Positions 1-8,572 of a stretch of DNA of 23,106 bases are shown here, piece after piece. This DNA is from Sinorhizobium sp. Lineage in GTDB: Bacteria; Pseudomonadota; Alphaproteobacteria; Rhizobiales; Rhizobiaceae. The position numbers and the translations under genes are program-made. Position 1 is the first letter of the stretch; the number at the start of each line of letters is the position of its first letter. The notes beneath the pieces are model-generated. The model made no database searches. It saw nothing but the letters and a program-made list of their open reading frames with translations, and was not told the origin of the DNA. The DNA lies in the NCBI GenBank assembly GCA_031178305.1, contig JAPSJG010000013.1, forward strand, positions 1 through 23,106. Direction: 5' to 3'.

Positions 1-2
1 GC

Positions 3-152
3 GGTTTCGACGCGTCAGAGCTGCGGACCCGCTTCCAGATCGTCCCAGCCGAACTGCCGGGAAATTCGATTTACGAAGCCGAGCAGGCAACGAATAATCC
101 ACAAAAACCGTATGTTGCGGGATTTCTTGAATCGACTTCGATTTGCGGGTAA
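3..152 (+). CDS. 3' end of an unrecognised truncated gene
   Basis: The third frame is open from the left edge to a TAA at 150-152 and encodes 49 residues ending in a Gly-rich, hydrophobic tail (ending ...STSICG). The first half shows the strong G/C third-base preference of the neighbouring genes, which supports real coding. The start lies outside the window and I do not recognise the family. The codon bias weakens towards the 3' end, and a RIME-like repeat fragment begins eight bases after the stop, so the end of this gene may have been shaped by repeat insertion. It could also be a chance open frame. Confidence 0.4.
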   Translation, partial: GFDASELRTRFQIVPAELPGNSIYEAEQATNNPQKPYVAGFLESTSICG

Positions 153-159
153 AATTACC

Positions 160-190
160 CAGCAATTCAAAGCGTTACAGCGACCGTGCG
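160..190 (+). repeat. Fragment of a RIME-like intergenic repeat
   Basis: A 13-base block (CAGCAATTCAAAG, from 160) and a 10-base block (TACAGCGACC) match, in the same order and spacing, the minus strand of the larger repeat at 16610-16709. The flanking palindromes of that element are not preserved here, so this is a truncated or decayed copy. Confidence 0.5.
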
Positions 191-269
191 ATCTGGACCG
201 AGCGGAGCTGCAACGTGTGTTGCACGCGAGTGGTGACGCTTTGACGAAGCTTCATACGTGGAGGTTCTC

Positions 270-626
270 ATGCCCAACACTCTCATGGCAGGAAGAAGAG
301 CCCAGGACTGGGCGAACCTGGTCTTGGCAATATGCCTGTTCCTTTCCCCCTGGGTCATCGGCTTTGCAACGGAAGCCACTCCGACCTGGAACGCCTGGAT
401 CGTCGGGGTCGTGCTCGGCGCCTTGGCGGTCGCAACCCTTTCGGCCTTCGCCGAATGGGAGGAATGGGCCAATATGGTGATCGGCCTGTGGTTGGTCGTA
501 TCTCCCTGGATTCTCGGTTTCATGGCGAACGTGAACGCAATGTGGACCCACGTCATTCTTGGTCTGCTTGTCGCCGCACTGGCAGCCTGGGCCCTCTGGG
601 ATCATCGCCATCACTTGCATGCCTAG
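270..626 (+). CDS. SPW-repeat membrane protein
   Basis: Small integral membrane protein of 118 residues with two copies of the SPW module. Each copy has a Trp-containing lead (QDWANLVL; EEWANMVI) followed by a hydrophobic helix with the signature SPW (LSPWVIGF and VSPWILGF). Four membrane segments are expected, two per repeat, and the protein ends in a His-rich tail. The ATG at 270 is chosen over a GTG at 258 because GGAGG at 260-264 sits five bases before the ATG and overlaps the GTG. The family (SPW repeat, PF03779) has no established biochemical role and is common in rhizobia near stress genes. It converges on thuB; no partner gene is evident. Confidence 0.85.
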   Translation: MPNTLMAGRRAQDWANLVLAICLFLSPWVIGFATEATPTWNAWIVGVVLGALAVATLSAFAEWEEWANMVIGLWLVVSPWILGFMANVNAMWTHVILGLLVAALAAWALWDHRHHLHA

Positions 627-672
627 ATCACCGCTATCCAGGAAGGAATCCGGGATAGGATGACGAGCGTTC

Positions 673-709
673 GAGCGGGACGAACCGCCATCACGAGTTC
701 TTCCCGCTC
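673..709. terminator. Possible bidirectional hairpin between convergent genes
   Basis: Eight-base perfect inverted repeat (GAGCGGGA at 673-680, TCCCGCTC at 702-709) with a 21-base loop, lying between the SPW gene and thuB, which converge. There is no T-tract on either side, so a Rho-independent terminator is only a weak suggestion. Confidence 0.25.
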
Positions 710-731
710 AGCGGACTGAGCGCGACGCGCC

Positions 732-1781
732 TCAGGCGACTATTTCGATTTCGCAGCGCTCCCGTTCGGTTTCGATCGCAAGATCCAGTACCTTCTGCAG
801 GTTGGCGGCGTGGCGGAATCCGGGTTCCACCATCTGCCCGGCGCGGACCGCCTCGACGAAGCGCTGGTAATTGGTCGGCACCATACCGGCATCGATCTCG
901 CGCCAGACGGCCGTTTCGACGTCCTCCCCCAGGCAGCCCTTGAGGAACGACCCTTGCGGCGTGTGGACCACTTCCAGCGCGCCCCTGTCGCCGTGCAGCC
1001 GCAGCCTCAGCTCATTGAGATGGCCAGTCGCCCAGCGGCTCGCGTGGATCACGCCCATCGCCCCATTCTCCAGTTCCACCGTCATCGCAAAGCTGTCATT
1101 GGCGTCGAGGTCATATTCGCCGATACGGTTTCCCGGCGCCTTTTCAAAGGACTTGAGGCGCGCGAAGACCCGCTCGACCCAACTGCCGGCGCCATAGCCG
1201 GCGAAGTCCAGGATATGAATGCCGACGTCTCCGAGGACGCCGTTGGAGCCATGCTTCGTCGAGAGCCGCCACAGCCATTTCGACTCGCGCGCCCAATCAC
1301 CCCAGGCCTTGGAGACCAGCCAGCTTTGCAGGTAGGATGCCTCCAGATGCCGAATCCGGCCGATCTCGCCGCTGAGCACCAGCTCACGGGCCTTCTGCAA
1401 CGGCGCGACGTTGCGATAGGTGAGGTTCACCATTGTGACGAGGCCTGAGCGCTCGGCGGCCTCGGCCATTTCCGCCGCCTTGTCGTAGTTCTCCGCAAGC
1501 GGCTTTTCGCAGAGCACGTGCTTGCCGGCGGCAATCAGCGCCAGCGTCGTCGGATGATGCGCCTTGTCCGGCGTGACGTTGGTGACCGCATCAAACTCGC
1601 CCCAGTCGATCGCTTCCTCGAGCGAGGTGAAGGTTTGGTCGATGTCGTGCTGGGCAGCGAAGGCCTTGGCACGCGACGGGTCGACATCGACGGCGCCGAC
1701 TATCTCGACGCCCTCTATCTTGGAGAATGCATTAGCGTGGCTGTTTGCCATGCCGCCGGTTCCGAGTATCAGCAAGCGCAT
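732..1781 (-). CDS. thuB: ThuB, Gfo/Idh/MocA-family sugar dehydrogenase
   Basis: NAD(P)-dependent dehydrogenase of 349 residues. The N-terminal Rossmann fold begins with a nucleotide-binding loop (LILGTGGMANSHANAF, from residue 4). The family EKP motif is at 92-94 with the catalytic Lys at 93, and the D-x3-H pair (D185, H189) is in GDVGIHILD. In rhizobia ThuA and ThuB together oxidise trehalose, maltitol and sucrose isomers to 3-keto derivatives in the cytoplasm; the reaction is known from the family, not from this sequence. Last gene of the thuEFGKAB operon, 10 bases after thuA. GAGGGG lies about six bases before the ATG. The match in order and sequence features to the characterised operon makes the symbol secure. 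Confidence 0.93.
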   Translation of the reverse strand: MRLLILGTGGMANSHANAFSKIEGVEIVGAVDVDPSRAKAFAAQHDIDQTFTSLEEAIDWGEFDAVTNVTPDKAHHPTTLALIAAGKHVLCEKPLAENYDKAAEMAEAAERSGLVTMVNLTYRNVAPLQKARELVLSGEIGRIRHLEASYLQSWLVSKAWGDWARESKWLWRLSTKHGSNGVLGDVGIHILDFAGYGAGSWVERVFARLKSFEKAPGNRIGEYDLDANDSFAMTVELENGAMGVIHASRWATGHLNELRLRLHGDRGALEVVHTPQGSFLKGCLGEDVETAVWREIDAGMVPTNYQRFVEAVRAGQMVEPGFRHAANLQKVLDLAIETERERCEIEIVA

Positions 1782-1791
1782 GGGAATCCCC

Positions 1792-2577
1792 TCATCTGTA
1801 GCCCGCTTCGCCGGCGCGATGCAGCTTCGGACCTCGTTCCTCGATCGGTTCCAATGCCTTTTCGACCCGCACGTTCGGCGCTTTGTGGATCGCCTCGTAG
1901 GCGCCTTGAGGGTTGTAGGCCCATTTCACCGAGTTGCGGAGCACGTGGTGCACCGTGGCGTCGTGATAGGTGGGATAGGTTTCATGCCCCGGGCGGAAGT
2001 AGAAGATGTTGCCCGCGCCGCGCCGCCAGGTGAGCCCCGAGCGGAATACCTCGCCGCCGGCGAACCAGGAGATGAACACCGTCTCCAGCGGCTCCGGCAC
2101 GGAGAAATATTCGCCATACATTTCCTCATGCTCGATCACGAAGTGATCGTCGAGGCCTTCGGCGATCGGGTGGCGCGGATTGACCACCCACACGCGTTCC
2201 CGTTCGCCCGCCTCGCGCCATTTCAGTGCGCAGGGTGTGCCCATCAGTCGTTTGAAGACTTTGGAGAAGTGGCCGGAATGGAGCACGATCAGCCCCATGC
2301 CTTCCCAAACGCGTTTTGCGACGCGTTCGACGATCTCGTCGTCGACGGCGCCGTGGGCGGCGTGGCCCCACCAGAGGAGCACGTCGGCCGAGGCGAGCCG
2401 CTTTTCGGTGAGGCCGTGCTCCGGCTCCTGCAGCGTCGCGGTCGTCGCCTCTATGGCCGGATCGGCTTTGAGCGCCGCGGCAATGGTGTTGTGCATGCCG
2501 TCCGGATAGATCTCCCGGACCGTGGCATTCTTCTGCTCGTGGATGTTTTCGCCCCACACGATTGCGTTTATGGACAA
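1792..2577 (-). CDS. thuA: ThuA, trehalose utilisation protein
   Basis: 261-residue cytoplasmic protein of the ThuA-like family, which has a class I glutamine-amidotransferase-like fold. Conserved His-rich segments are visible: WWGHAAHG (H72, H75) and LHSGHFSKVFK (H100, H103), with a later HETYPTYHD. It works with ThuB in the 3-keto-disaccharide route; its exact chemical step is less settled than ThuB's. The start is TTG at 2577: the sequence reads TTG-TCC-ATA with AGGAG seven bases upstream, and the next in-frame ATG (residue 28) would remove the conserved N-terminal strand. The gene follows thuK after a 226-base gap containing a RIME-like element, and thuB follows after 10 bases. Confidence 0.93.
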   Translation of the reverse strand: MSINAIVWGENIHEQKNATVREIYPDGMHNTIAAALKADPAIEATTATLQEPEHGLTEKRLASADVLLWWGHAAHGAVDDEIVERVAKRVWEGMGLIVLHSGHFSKVFKRLMGTPCALKWREAGERERVWVVNPRHPIAEGLDDHFVIEHEEMYGEYFSVPEPLETVFISWFAGGEVFRSGLTWRRGAGNIFYFRPGHETYPTYHDATVHHVLRNSVKWAYNPQGAYEAIHKAPNVRVEKALEPIEERGPKLHRAGEAGYR

Positions 2578-2670
2578 GGTCAGTCTCCTCGTGGTCTCGG
2601 CACCCAGGACGGATGCCCGCTATATTGTTTGACATTGTCGACGCGGGCTCAGGGCCTGGCGTTCACCCTA

Positions 2671-2758
2671 TGCATGTCCCCTCAAAATCGATCTGGATTT
2701 AGGGAGACAAAGTGCTGCAGCGGTCTTTGCGCGTCTGATCAGACGCGCGGCGCCCTAG
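2671..2758 (-). repeat. RIME-like palindromic element between thuK and thuA
   Basis: Two palindromes in series. The first (about 2674-2708) pairs TGTCcCCT...AAAATC with GATTTaGGGaGACA imperfectly. The second is a perfect 20-base palindrome at 2729-2748 centred on TGATCA. The layout and blocks such as GGGAGACA, CTGCAGCG and TTGCGCGTCTGA match the element at 16610-16709 read on its minus strand, but an 11-base segment is missing here. This corresponds to the Rhizobium-specific intergenic mosaic elements (RIME1, about 108 bp with two large palindromes). It fills most of the 226-base gap inside the thu operon; nothing else is evident in that gap. Confidence 0.75.
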
Positions 2759-2803
2759 CCGGTCTAACGTCTGGCGTTTTGAAATGATCCCGAATCGGTC
2801 GAT

Positions 2804-3832
<1,029 letters not shown>

Positions 3833-3945
3833 AATACTCTCCCAGATATCTAGAATGCGCTCACATGCGTTCGCGCGACGCTCTATCCAATTTGTTTTCA
3901 CCGCAATTGCGCGACGTCAGGTGTTCCGCCCGACTGCAAAAACGC

Positions 3946-4776
3946 TCAGCCTTTAACGCCACCGGCCGTGAGGCCGGATATGATCCGCCGCTGAAAAATC
4001 AGCACCAGGACCACCAGCGGCACGGTGACGATCACTGATGCGGCCATGATGTTGCCCCAGGGAATTTCGAAGTTGCTGCTGCCGGAGAGCAGCGCGATCG
4101 CGACCGGCACGGTGCGCTGCGTGTCGGACGAGGTGAATGTCAGTGCAAAGAGGAACTCGTTCCAGGCGGCGATAAAGGCAAGCAGACCGGTCGTCACCAG
4201 CGCCGGCCACATGAGCGGCATGAAGACGCGGGTGATGATGACCCAGGGCGAGGCGCCGTCGACGATCGCCGCCTCCTCGATCTCGACCGGCAGGTCGCGC
4301 ATGAAGGTGGTGAGCACCCAGACGGTGAACGGAAGCGTGAAGATCATATAGGACAAGATCAGCGCCAGCGGCGTGTTGAAGATGCCGGCGGAGCGCACGA
4401 GCTCAAACAGGCCGGCAAGCACCGCGATTTGCGGAAACATCGACACCGACAGGATGGTGAGTAGCAGCAGGGCTCGACCGCGAAACCGCACCCGCCCGAG
4501 CGCATAGGCTGCGGTCACCGCAAGCAGCAGGGAAATGGCGACGACCGAGGTCGCGACCAGCAGCGAGTTCCCGAGATTCCGCAGGAAGCTGCCCTGCGAG
4601 ACGACGCTTTTGTAATTGGCAAGGGAGAGTCCCGTCGGCCAATAATCGACGCGGAAGAGCGCAGTGCCGGATTTGAGGCTCGTGAGCACCGCATAATAGA
4701 AGGGAAAGACCGCGATCACCATGATAACGACGACCAGGGCGTAAAAGGCGGCACGCTTTGCGACGATGGCGGCCAT
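3946..4776 (-). CDS. thuG: ThuG, sugar ABC transporter permease (MalG type)
   Basis: 276-residue inner-membrane permease with six predicted membrane segments, the first at about residues 11-31. The cytoplasmic EAA loop that contacts the ATPase is EEAAIVDG at 167-174, followed by the usual downstream MP and AAWNEFLFALTF segments. The ATG at 4776 shares its A with the thuF stop (TGATG), so translation is coupled to thuF. A longer frame upstream exists but runs through thuF and is rejected. Partner of ThuF, ThuK and ThuE in the CUT1 disaccharide importer. Confidence 0.93.
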   Translation of the reverse strand: MAAIVAKRAAFYALVVVIMVIAVFPFYYAVLTSLKSGTALFRVDYWPTGLSLANYKSVVSQGSFLRNLGNSLLVATSVVAISLLLAVTAAYALGRVRFRGRALLLLTILSVSMFPQIAVLAGLFELVRSAGIFNTPLALILSYMIFTLPFTVWVLTTFMRDLPVEIEEAAIVDGASPWVIITRVFMPLMWPALVTTGLLAFIAAWNEFLFALTFTSSDTQRTVPVAIALLSGSSNFEIPWGNIMAASVIVTVPLVVLVLIFQRRIISGLTAGGVKG

Positions 4777-5759
4777 CAGCGTTCTCCTTCGAAATTGACC
4801 CGCCCGAACCACATGTAAAGGACGGTGATGCCGGCGATGATGAGAAAGAGCATGGTCGAGGCGGCGGCGCCGTAGGCGAACTTGTCGAAATCGAAGAGGT
4901 TCTCGCGCGCCAGTACCGACATCGTCTTCGTCTGGGCGTTGTTGGGGGTCAGCACGTAGATCAGGTCGAAGATGCGCAACGCGTCGAGCATGCGGAAAAT
5001 GACCGCGACCATCAGCGCGGGGCGAATGAGCGGCAGCGTCACCCGCCAGAATATTTTCACCGGATGAACACCATCGATCTTCGCGGCCTCGTAGATATCG
5101 CCCGGTACCATCTGCAGTCCAGCGAGGATGAGGAGCGCCATGAAAGGCGTCGTCTTCCAGACGTCGACGATCAAAACGGCGATCATCGCGGTATCCGGAT
5201 TGGCGGTCCAGGCGATTTTTTGGCTGACCAGGCCGAGGCCGAGCAGGATGTCGTTCAGGATGCCGAACTGGTCGTTGAGCATCCAGGCCCACATCTTCGC
5301 CGATACGATCGTCGGGATGGCCCAGGGGATGAGGATGGCGGCACGCACCAGGCCGCGCCCCCGGAATTGCGCGTTCAGCACCAAGGCCACCACGAGCCCG
5401 AGCACCGTCTCGATGCTGACGGAGATCAAGGTGAATTTAAGCGTGTTCCAGACGGCGTTCCACCAGGCTGGCTCGGCAAGCAGGCCCCGATAGATTGTAC
5501 GGCCACTCTTCAGCGTGATCCAGGTGAGATAATTGTCGATGCCGATGAACTCGGCGCCCGCGAGGTTGGTCAGCGACGCATTGGTCAAGCTGAAATAGAT
5601 GGTCCTGACGAGCGGCCAACCGGCGACGAACGCCAGCACGAGAAGCGTCGGCGCCAGGAACACCCAGGCTGAGCGGACGCGCTGCGCCTTTAGGTCTGAA
5701 TGGATCTGCATGTGGCGCCCGAGTGCGGCCGGCGGATCCGCGACGGCAAGATCGGTCAT
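4776..5759 (-). CDS. thuF: ThuF, sugar ABC transporter permease (MalF type)
   Basis: 327-residue inner-membrane permease with a short cytoplasmic N-terminus, a first membrane segment at about residues 31-50 and five further segments. The EAA loop IYEAAKIDGVHPVKIFWRV lies near residue 220. The ATG at 5759 is preferred because AGGGGAG lies about eight bases upstream; upstream residues in the open frame are low-complexity, and an internal ATG at about residue 17 lacks a better site. Its stop overlaps the thuG start by one base. A 139-base gap with a strong stem-loop separates it from thuE. Confidence 0.92.
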   Translation of the reverse strand: MTDLAVADPPAALGRHMQIHSDLKAQRVRSAWVFLAPTLLVLAFVAGWPLVRTIYFSLTNASLTNLAGAEFIGIDNYLTWITLKSGRTIYRGLLAEPAWWNAVWNTLKFTLISVSIETVLGLVVALVLNAQFRGRGLVRAAILIPWAIPTIVSAKMWAWMLNDQFGILNDILLGLGLVSQKIAWTANPDTAMIAVLIVDVWKTTPFMALLILAGLQMVPGDIYEAAKIDGVHPVKIFWRVTLPLIRPALMVAVIFRMLDALRIFDLIYVLTPNNAQTKTMSVLARENLFDFDKFAYGAAASTMLFLIIAGITVLYMWFGRVNFEGER

Positions 5760-5803
5760 GACTGTGGCTCCCCTGCGTTCGGCTTTCGCCACTGGTTTCG
5801 AGG

Positions 5804-5834
5804 GGGGATGGCGGCCGATCCGACCGCCATCCCC
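5804..5834 (-). promoter_or_regulatory. Stem-loop between thuE and thuF
   Basis: Perfect 11-bp inverted repeat: GGGGATGGCGG at 5804-5814 pairs with CCGCCATCCCC at 5824-5834 around a nine-base loop. A shorter GCCTC/GAGGC hairpin (5886-5898) lies right after the thuE stop. Stable hairpins after the binding-protein gene are known in ABC sugar operons, such as the malE-malF region, to stabilise the upstream mRNA or attenuate readthrough. That role here is inferred from position. There is no U-tract. Confidence 0.6.
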
Positions 5835-5898
5835 AGGCGACCGCTGCAAGGCAAGGAAGCAGATGCGAATTATCGGCGCTTCCCTGCCTCGGGGAGGC

Positions 5899-7161
5899 TT
5901 ACCAGCTGTCGCCCTTGACTTCGGTCAGTTCGACCTCGAGCAGTTCGAGATTCTCGGCGGCGGTTCCGTCGCCGGAGAGCGTGTTGTGGACGGCGCTCCA
6001 GAACCTCGAGGAGACCTCGTTGTATTTGACCTTGGTGACCGCCGACGGCCGCGGCACCGCGCTCTCGAAGATCGGTTTCCAGTTCGGCATGAAGGGCTGC
6101 GCAGCAGCGACGTCCGGGTCGTCGTAGAGCGAGGCGATCGTCGGCAGTTGCGAGAGCTGCAGGGCGCGCTCCTTCTGCACCGCCTTCGAAGACAGGAACT
6201 TCACCAGCTCGATCGCCGCTTCCTGCTCGTCGGAATATTTCGACACTGCGAGATTCCAGCCGCCAAGCGCCGAAGAAGGTTCTTCGCCGTCGTTCGCGGT
6301 CGGCAGCGGCATGACCTCGAACTTACCCTTGACGGCGCTGTCATCGCCATTGCCGAGAGCATAGGCATAGGGCCAATTGCGCATGAACACGGCATTGCCC
6401 GTCTGCCAGACGCCGCGAGATTCCTCCTCCTGATAGGCGAGCACACCCTCCGGTGCGATCGTGCCGATCCATTCCTTGGCCCGATCTATGGCGGCAGCCG
6501 CCATTTCGTTGTTGACGGAAATCGTGCCGTCCGGCTCGACGATTTGGCCGCCGCCGGAGGACTTGATCCATTCGAGCGCATTGCAGGTCAGCCCCTCATA
6601 GGCGTTCGCCTGGAAGACAAAGCCCCAGATATCCGCCTGCCCGGCAGCGCGCTCCTTCTCCTGGATCTCCTTGGCGGTTGCCGCCAATTCGTCCCAGGTC
6701 CTGGGCGGCGTCTTTCCGTGTTTCTCGAGCAAGTCCTTGCGGTAATAGAGCGCCGGCGCATCGGTGAAGATCGGCAGCGCCACGAGGCGCCCATTGACGG
6801 TCTGCGATGCGATGATCGAAAGGAAATGGTCGCCGACCACATCCTTCGTCGCTTCCGCCAGGTCGATGAACTGGTCCGCAAGCTGTGGCGCCCAGATGAC
6901 GTCCGTCTGATAAACGTCGACATCCTTGTTTCCGGCGGCGAGCCACAAACGATACTGACTGAACTGTTCGCTGCTCGACGGCGGCATGGTGACGAGGTTG
7001 ACCTTATGGCCCGTCTGCTTCTCGAACAGATCGAGCTGCTCGCGCATGAAATTCACATTCTTGCCGGTGGTGTTGGCCGCAAGCGAGAGCTCCGCGGCGG
7101 CGGTCATCTCGGCAGCGCCGAGTGCAGCAAAAACAGTCAGGGTCCTCAGCAGCAGTGTCAT
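5899..7161 (-). CDS. thuE: ThuE, periplasmic disaccharide-binding protein
   Basis: 420-residue extracellular solute-binding protein of family 1 (MalE-like). It has a Sec signal peptide of about 23 residues with a probable cleavage after AAA before ELSLAAN; there is no lipobox, so it should be free in the periplasm. The mature protein shows family blocks such as VDVYQTDVIWAPQLADQF and ALGGWNLAVSKYS. The ATG at 7161 is chosen because GGAGGAG lies about eight bases upstream and the signal peptide begins there; the upstream open frame has no signal character. First gene of the thu operon, delivering trehalose, maltose and related sugars to ThuFGK. Expression is probably controlled by ThuR through the site at 7211-7224. 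Confidence 0.93.
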   Translation of the reverse strand: MTLLLRTLTVFAALGAAEMTAAAELSLAANTTGKNVNFMREQLDLFEKQTGHKVNLVTMPPSSSEQFSQYRLWLAAGNKDVDVYQTDVIWAPQLADQFIDLAEATKDVVGDHFLSIIASQTVNGRLVALPIFTDAPALYYRKDLLEKHGKTPPRTWDELAATAKEIQEKERAAGQADIWGFVFQANAYEGLTCNALEWIKSSGGGQIVEPDGTISVNNEMAAAAIDRAKEWIGTIAPEGVLAYQEEESRGVWQTGNAVFMRNWPYAYALGNGDDSAVKGKFEVMPLPTANDGEEPSSALGGWNLAVSKYSDEQEAAIELVKFLSSKAVQKERALQLSQLPTIASLYDDPDVAAAQPFMPNWKPIFESAVPRPSAVTKVKYNEVSSRFWSAVHNTLSGDGTAAENLELLEVELTEVKGDSW

Positions 7162-7210
7162 GTCCGGTCGCTCCTCCAGCTCTCCAACCGCTCGATGACT
7201 CCTCCAAATT

Positions 7211-7224
7211 CGAAAACGGTTTGG
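7211..7224 (-). promoter_or_regulatory. Putative ThuR operator O1 at the thuE promoter
   Basis: On the minus strand this reads CCAAACCGTTTTCG. It has the LacI-family operator form with a central CG flanked by AAA and TTT (AAAnCGnTTT). It lies about 50 bases before the thuE start and just downstream of the putative -10 region, a position suited to repression. The same core recurs at 7397-7406. Confidence 0.55.
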
Positions 7225-7231
7225 CTGAGAA

Positions 7232-7260
7232 AAACTGCCAAAAGCTCCGCCACTTGTCAA
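7232..7260 (-). promoter_or_regulatory. Putative thuE promoter
   Basis: Perfect TTGACA -35 hexamer on the minus strand (7255-7260). A 17-base spacer places the -10 at 7232-7237 (CAGTTT), which is a poor match to TATAAT. The strong -35 and position support a housekeeping sigma promoter; the weak -10 lowers confidence. Confidence 0.4.
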
Positions 7261-7394
7261 TACGCGGGACGCATCCCCTGCTCCAGTTCGATGTTTCGGA
7301 ATACTCTCTTTTCTTATCAACCAGTTCCATTATTGGCAACTGTTGCCGAGTTTTTGGACCCCAACGGGAGTTATCTTCTTTTTCGGAAGCTGTT

Positions 7395-7408
7395 TTAAAG
7401 CGCTTTGG
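7395..7408 (+). promoter_or_regulatory. Putative ThuR operator O2 on the thuR side
   Basis: Contains the perfect 10-base palindrome AAAGCGCTTT at 7397-7406 with a central CG. It lies 136 bases before the thuR start and its centre is 184 bases from that of O1. It fits the same AAAnCGnTTT core, suggesting autoregulation or a looped complex. The rest of the 7162-7532 intergenic region is AT-richer than its surroundings and has no other feature that I can support. Confidence 0.5.
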
Positions 7409-7532
7409 TTAAATGTCGCCCGGGCCGAAGGCGGTGTTCTGCGCCATAGCAGACGATCGGCGATCGGTTGTCCCTGGCGACGAAGGCGTATATTCCTGAT
7501 CGGGCAACGGGGTTAAGGGAATAAAAGCCCAG

Positions 7533-8561
7533 ATGAAGCTGAAGGAGTTTGCCCGCCAACTGGGCCTTTCGCCGACAACCGTCAGCCGCGCGCTCGGCGG
7601 CTATCCGGAGGTGAACGAGAAGACTCGCAAGCGCGTGGCGGAAGAGGCCGTGCGCCTCGGCTATCGCCCGAACATCAATGCCGTGCGTCTGGTCACCGGC
7701 CGGGCGGGCGCGATCGGCGTGGTCATGGGCCGCACCGGCGAATTCCATTTCGCCGAATTCATGAGCGGCATGGCCGAGCGGCTGGACGGGGAGGACATCG
7801 ACATTCTCGTCAGCCCCACCACGGATCGCGACTCCACCGACGAAATCCCGATCTACAGCCGTCTTGCCACGAGTGGCCGCGTCGACGCCGTCATCGTCCA
7901 CTCTCCGAAGCCGAACGACGAGCGTATCGCTCTGCTGAATGATCTCGGCTTTCCCTTCCTTGTCCACGGCCGCTCCGAAACCGAAGTGCCGCATGCCTGG
8001 CTCGACATCGACAATGAGGGTGCCGTCCGGAGGGCGACCTCTCACCTGCTCGATCTCGGACACAAGCGCATCGTGATGATCAACGGCCCCGCCGGAAGAA
8101 CGTTCTCGCTCCACCGCGACAAGGGCTACCGCGATGCACTGCAGGAGCGCGGCGTTGCCTTCGACCCGCGACTTGTCGCGCACGGTCACTTCACCGACGA
8201 GCTCGGCTTTCGCCTTGCACGCTCCTACCTGGAGCAATCGCCGCGCCCCACCGCCTTCGTCGCCGGCTCGATGATGACGGTGCTCGGGGTCTACCGGGCG
8301 GTGCGTTCGCGCGGGCTCGTCATCGGACGCGATATCTCGGTGATCGCCCATGATGACGTTTTCCCCTATCTGACGCCGGAGAACATGATTCCCTCGCTTT
8401 CGGCGACCCGCTCCTCCATGCGCGCGGCCGGGGCGCGATCGGCAGACCTGGTGCTGCAATTGCTCGGCGGCAGGCCGGCGAGCGAAATTCACGAGCTCTG
8501 GCCCGTCGAACTCATCCTGCGCGAGTCCACAGGTCCTGCGCCAACGGAAGTACGGATTTGA
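7533..8561 (+). CDS. thuR: ThuR, LacI-family repressor of the thu operon
   Basis: 342-residue regulator. The N-terminal LacI helix-turn-helix MKLKEFARQLGLSPTTVSRAL is followed by the hinge-helix region (about residues 45-60) and a periplasmic-binding-protein-like effector domain from IGVVMG onward. Normal length for the family. It is divergent from thuE, as expected for the local repressor; the inducer is probably trehalose or a related sugar. The ATG at 7533 matches the family start, although the nearest Shine-Dalgarno-like AAGGGA is 12 bases away, suggesting weak translation as is usual for repressors. The flavoprotein gene follows with an 11-base gap and may share its transcript. Confidence 0.9.
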   Translation: MKLKEFARQLGLSPTTVSRALGGYPEVNEKTRKRVAEEAVRLGYRPNINAVRLVTGRAGAIGVVMGRTGEFHFAEFMSGMAERLDGEDIDILVSPTTDRDSTDEIPIYSRLATSGRVDAVIVHSPKPNDERIALLNDLGFPFLVHGRSETEVPHAWLDIDNEGAVRRATSHLLDLGHKRIVMINGPAGRTFSLHRDKGYRDALQERGVAFDPRLVAHGHFTDELGFRLARSYLEQSPRPTAFVAGSMMTVLGVYRAVRSRGLVIGRDISVIAHDDVFPYLTPENMIPSLSATRSSMRAAGARSADLVLQLLGGRPASEIHELWPVELILRESTGPAPTEVRI

Positions 8562-8572
8562 AGGGGCCGACA

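Noticed and set aside
112..480. 122-residue open frame overlapping the SPW gene
   Set aside because: Arg/Ser/Pro-rich, out of frame with the SPW repeats, and without a ribosome site.
1564..2787. 407-residue open frame on the plus strand opposite thuA and thuB
   Set aside because: Shadow of thuAB; no domain and no start signal.
3833..3945. Internal promoter for thuKAB in the thuG-thuK gap
   Set aside because: Only weak -35/-10-like words were seen; no convincing pair with proper spacing.
7335..7347. Palindrome GGCAACTGTTGCC between thuE and thuR as a ThuR operator
   Set aside because: It has an odd-length centre (single T), lacks the central CG of LacI operators and occurs once; the AAAnCGnTTT pair is the better candidate.
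5599..7398. 599-residue open frame on the plus strand opposite thuE and part of thuF
   Set aside because: It is a mirror of GC-rich codon use in thuE/thuF, has no ribosome site or recognisable domain, and overlaps genes that are certain.
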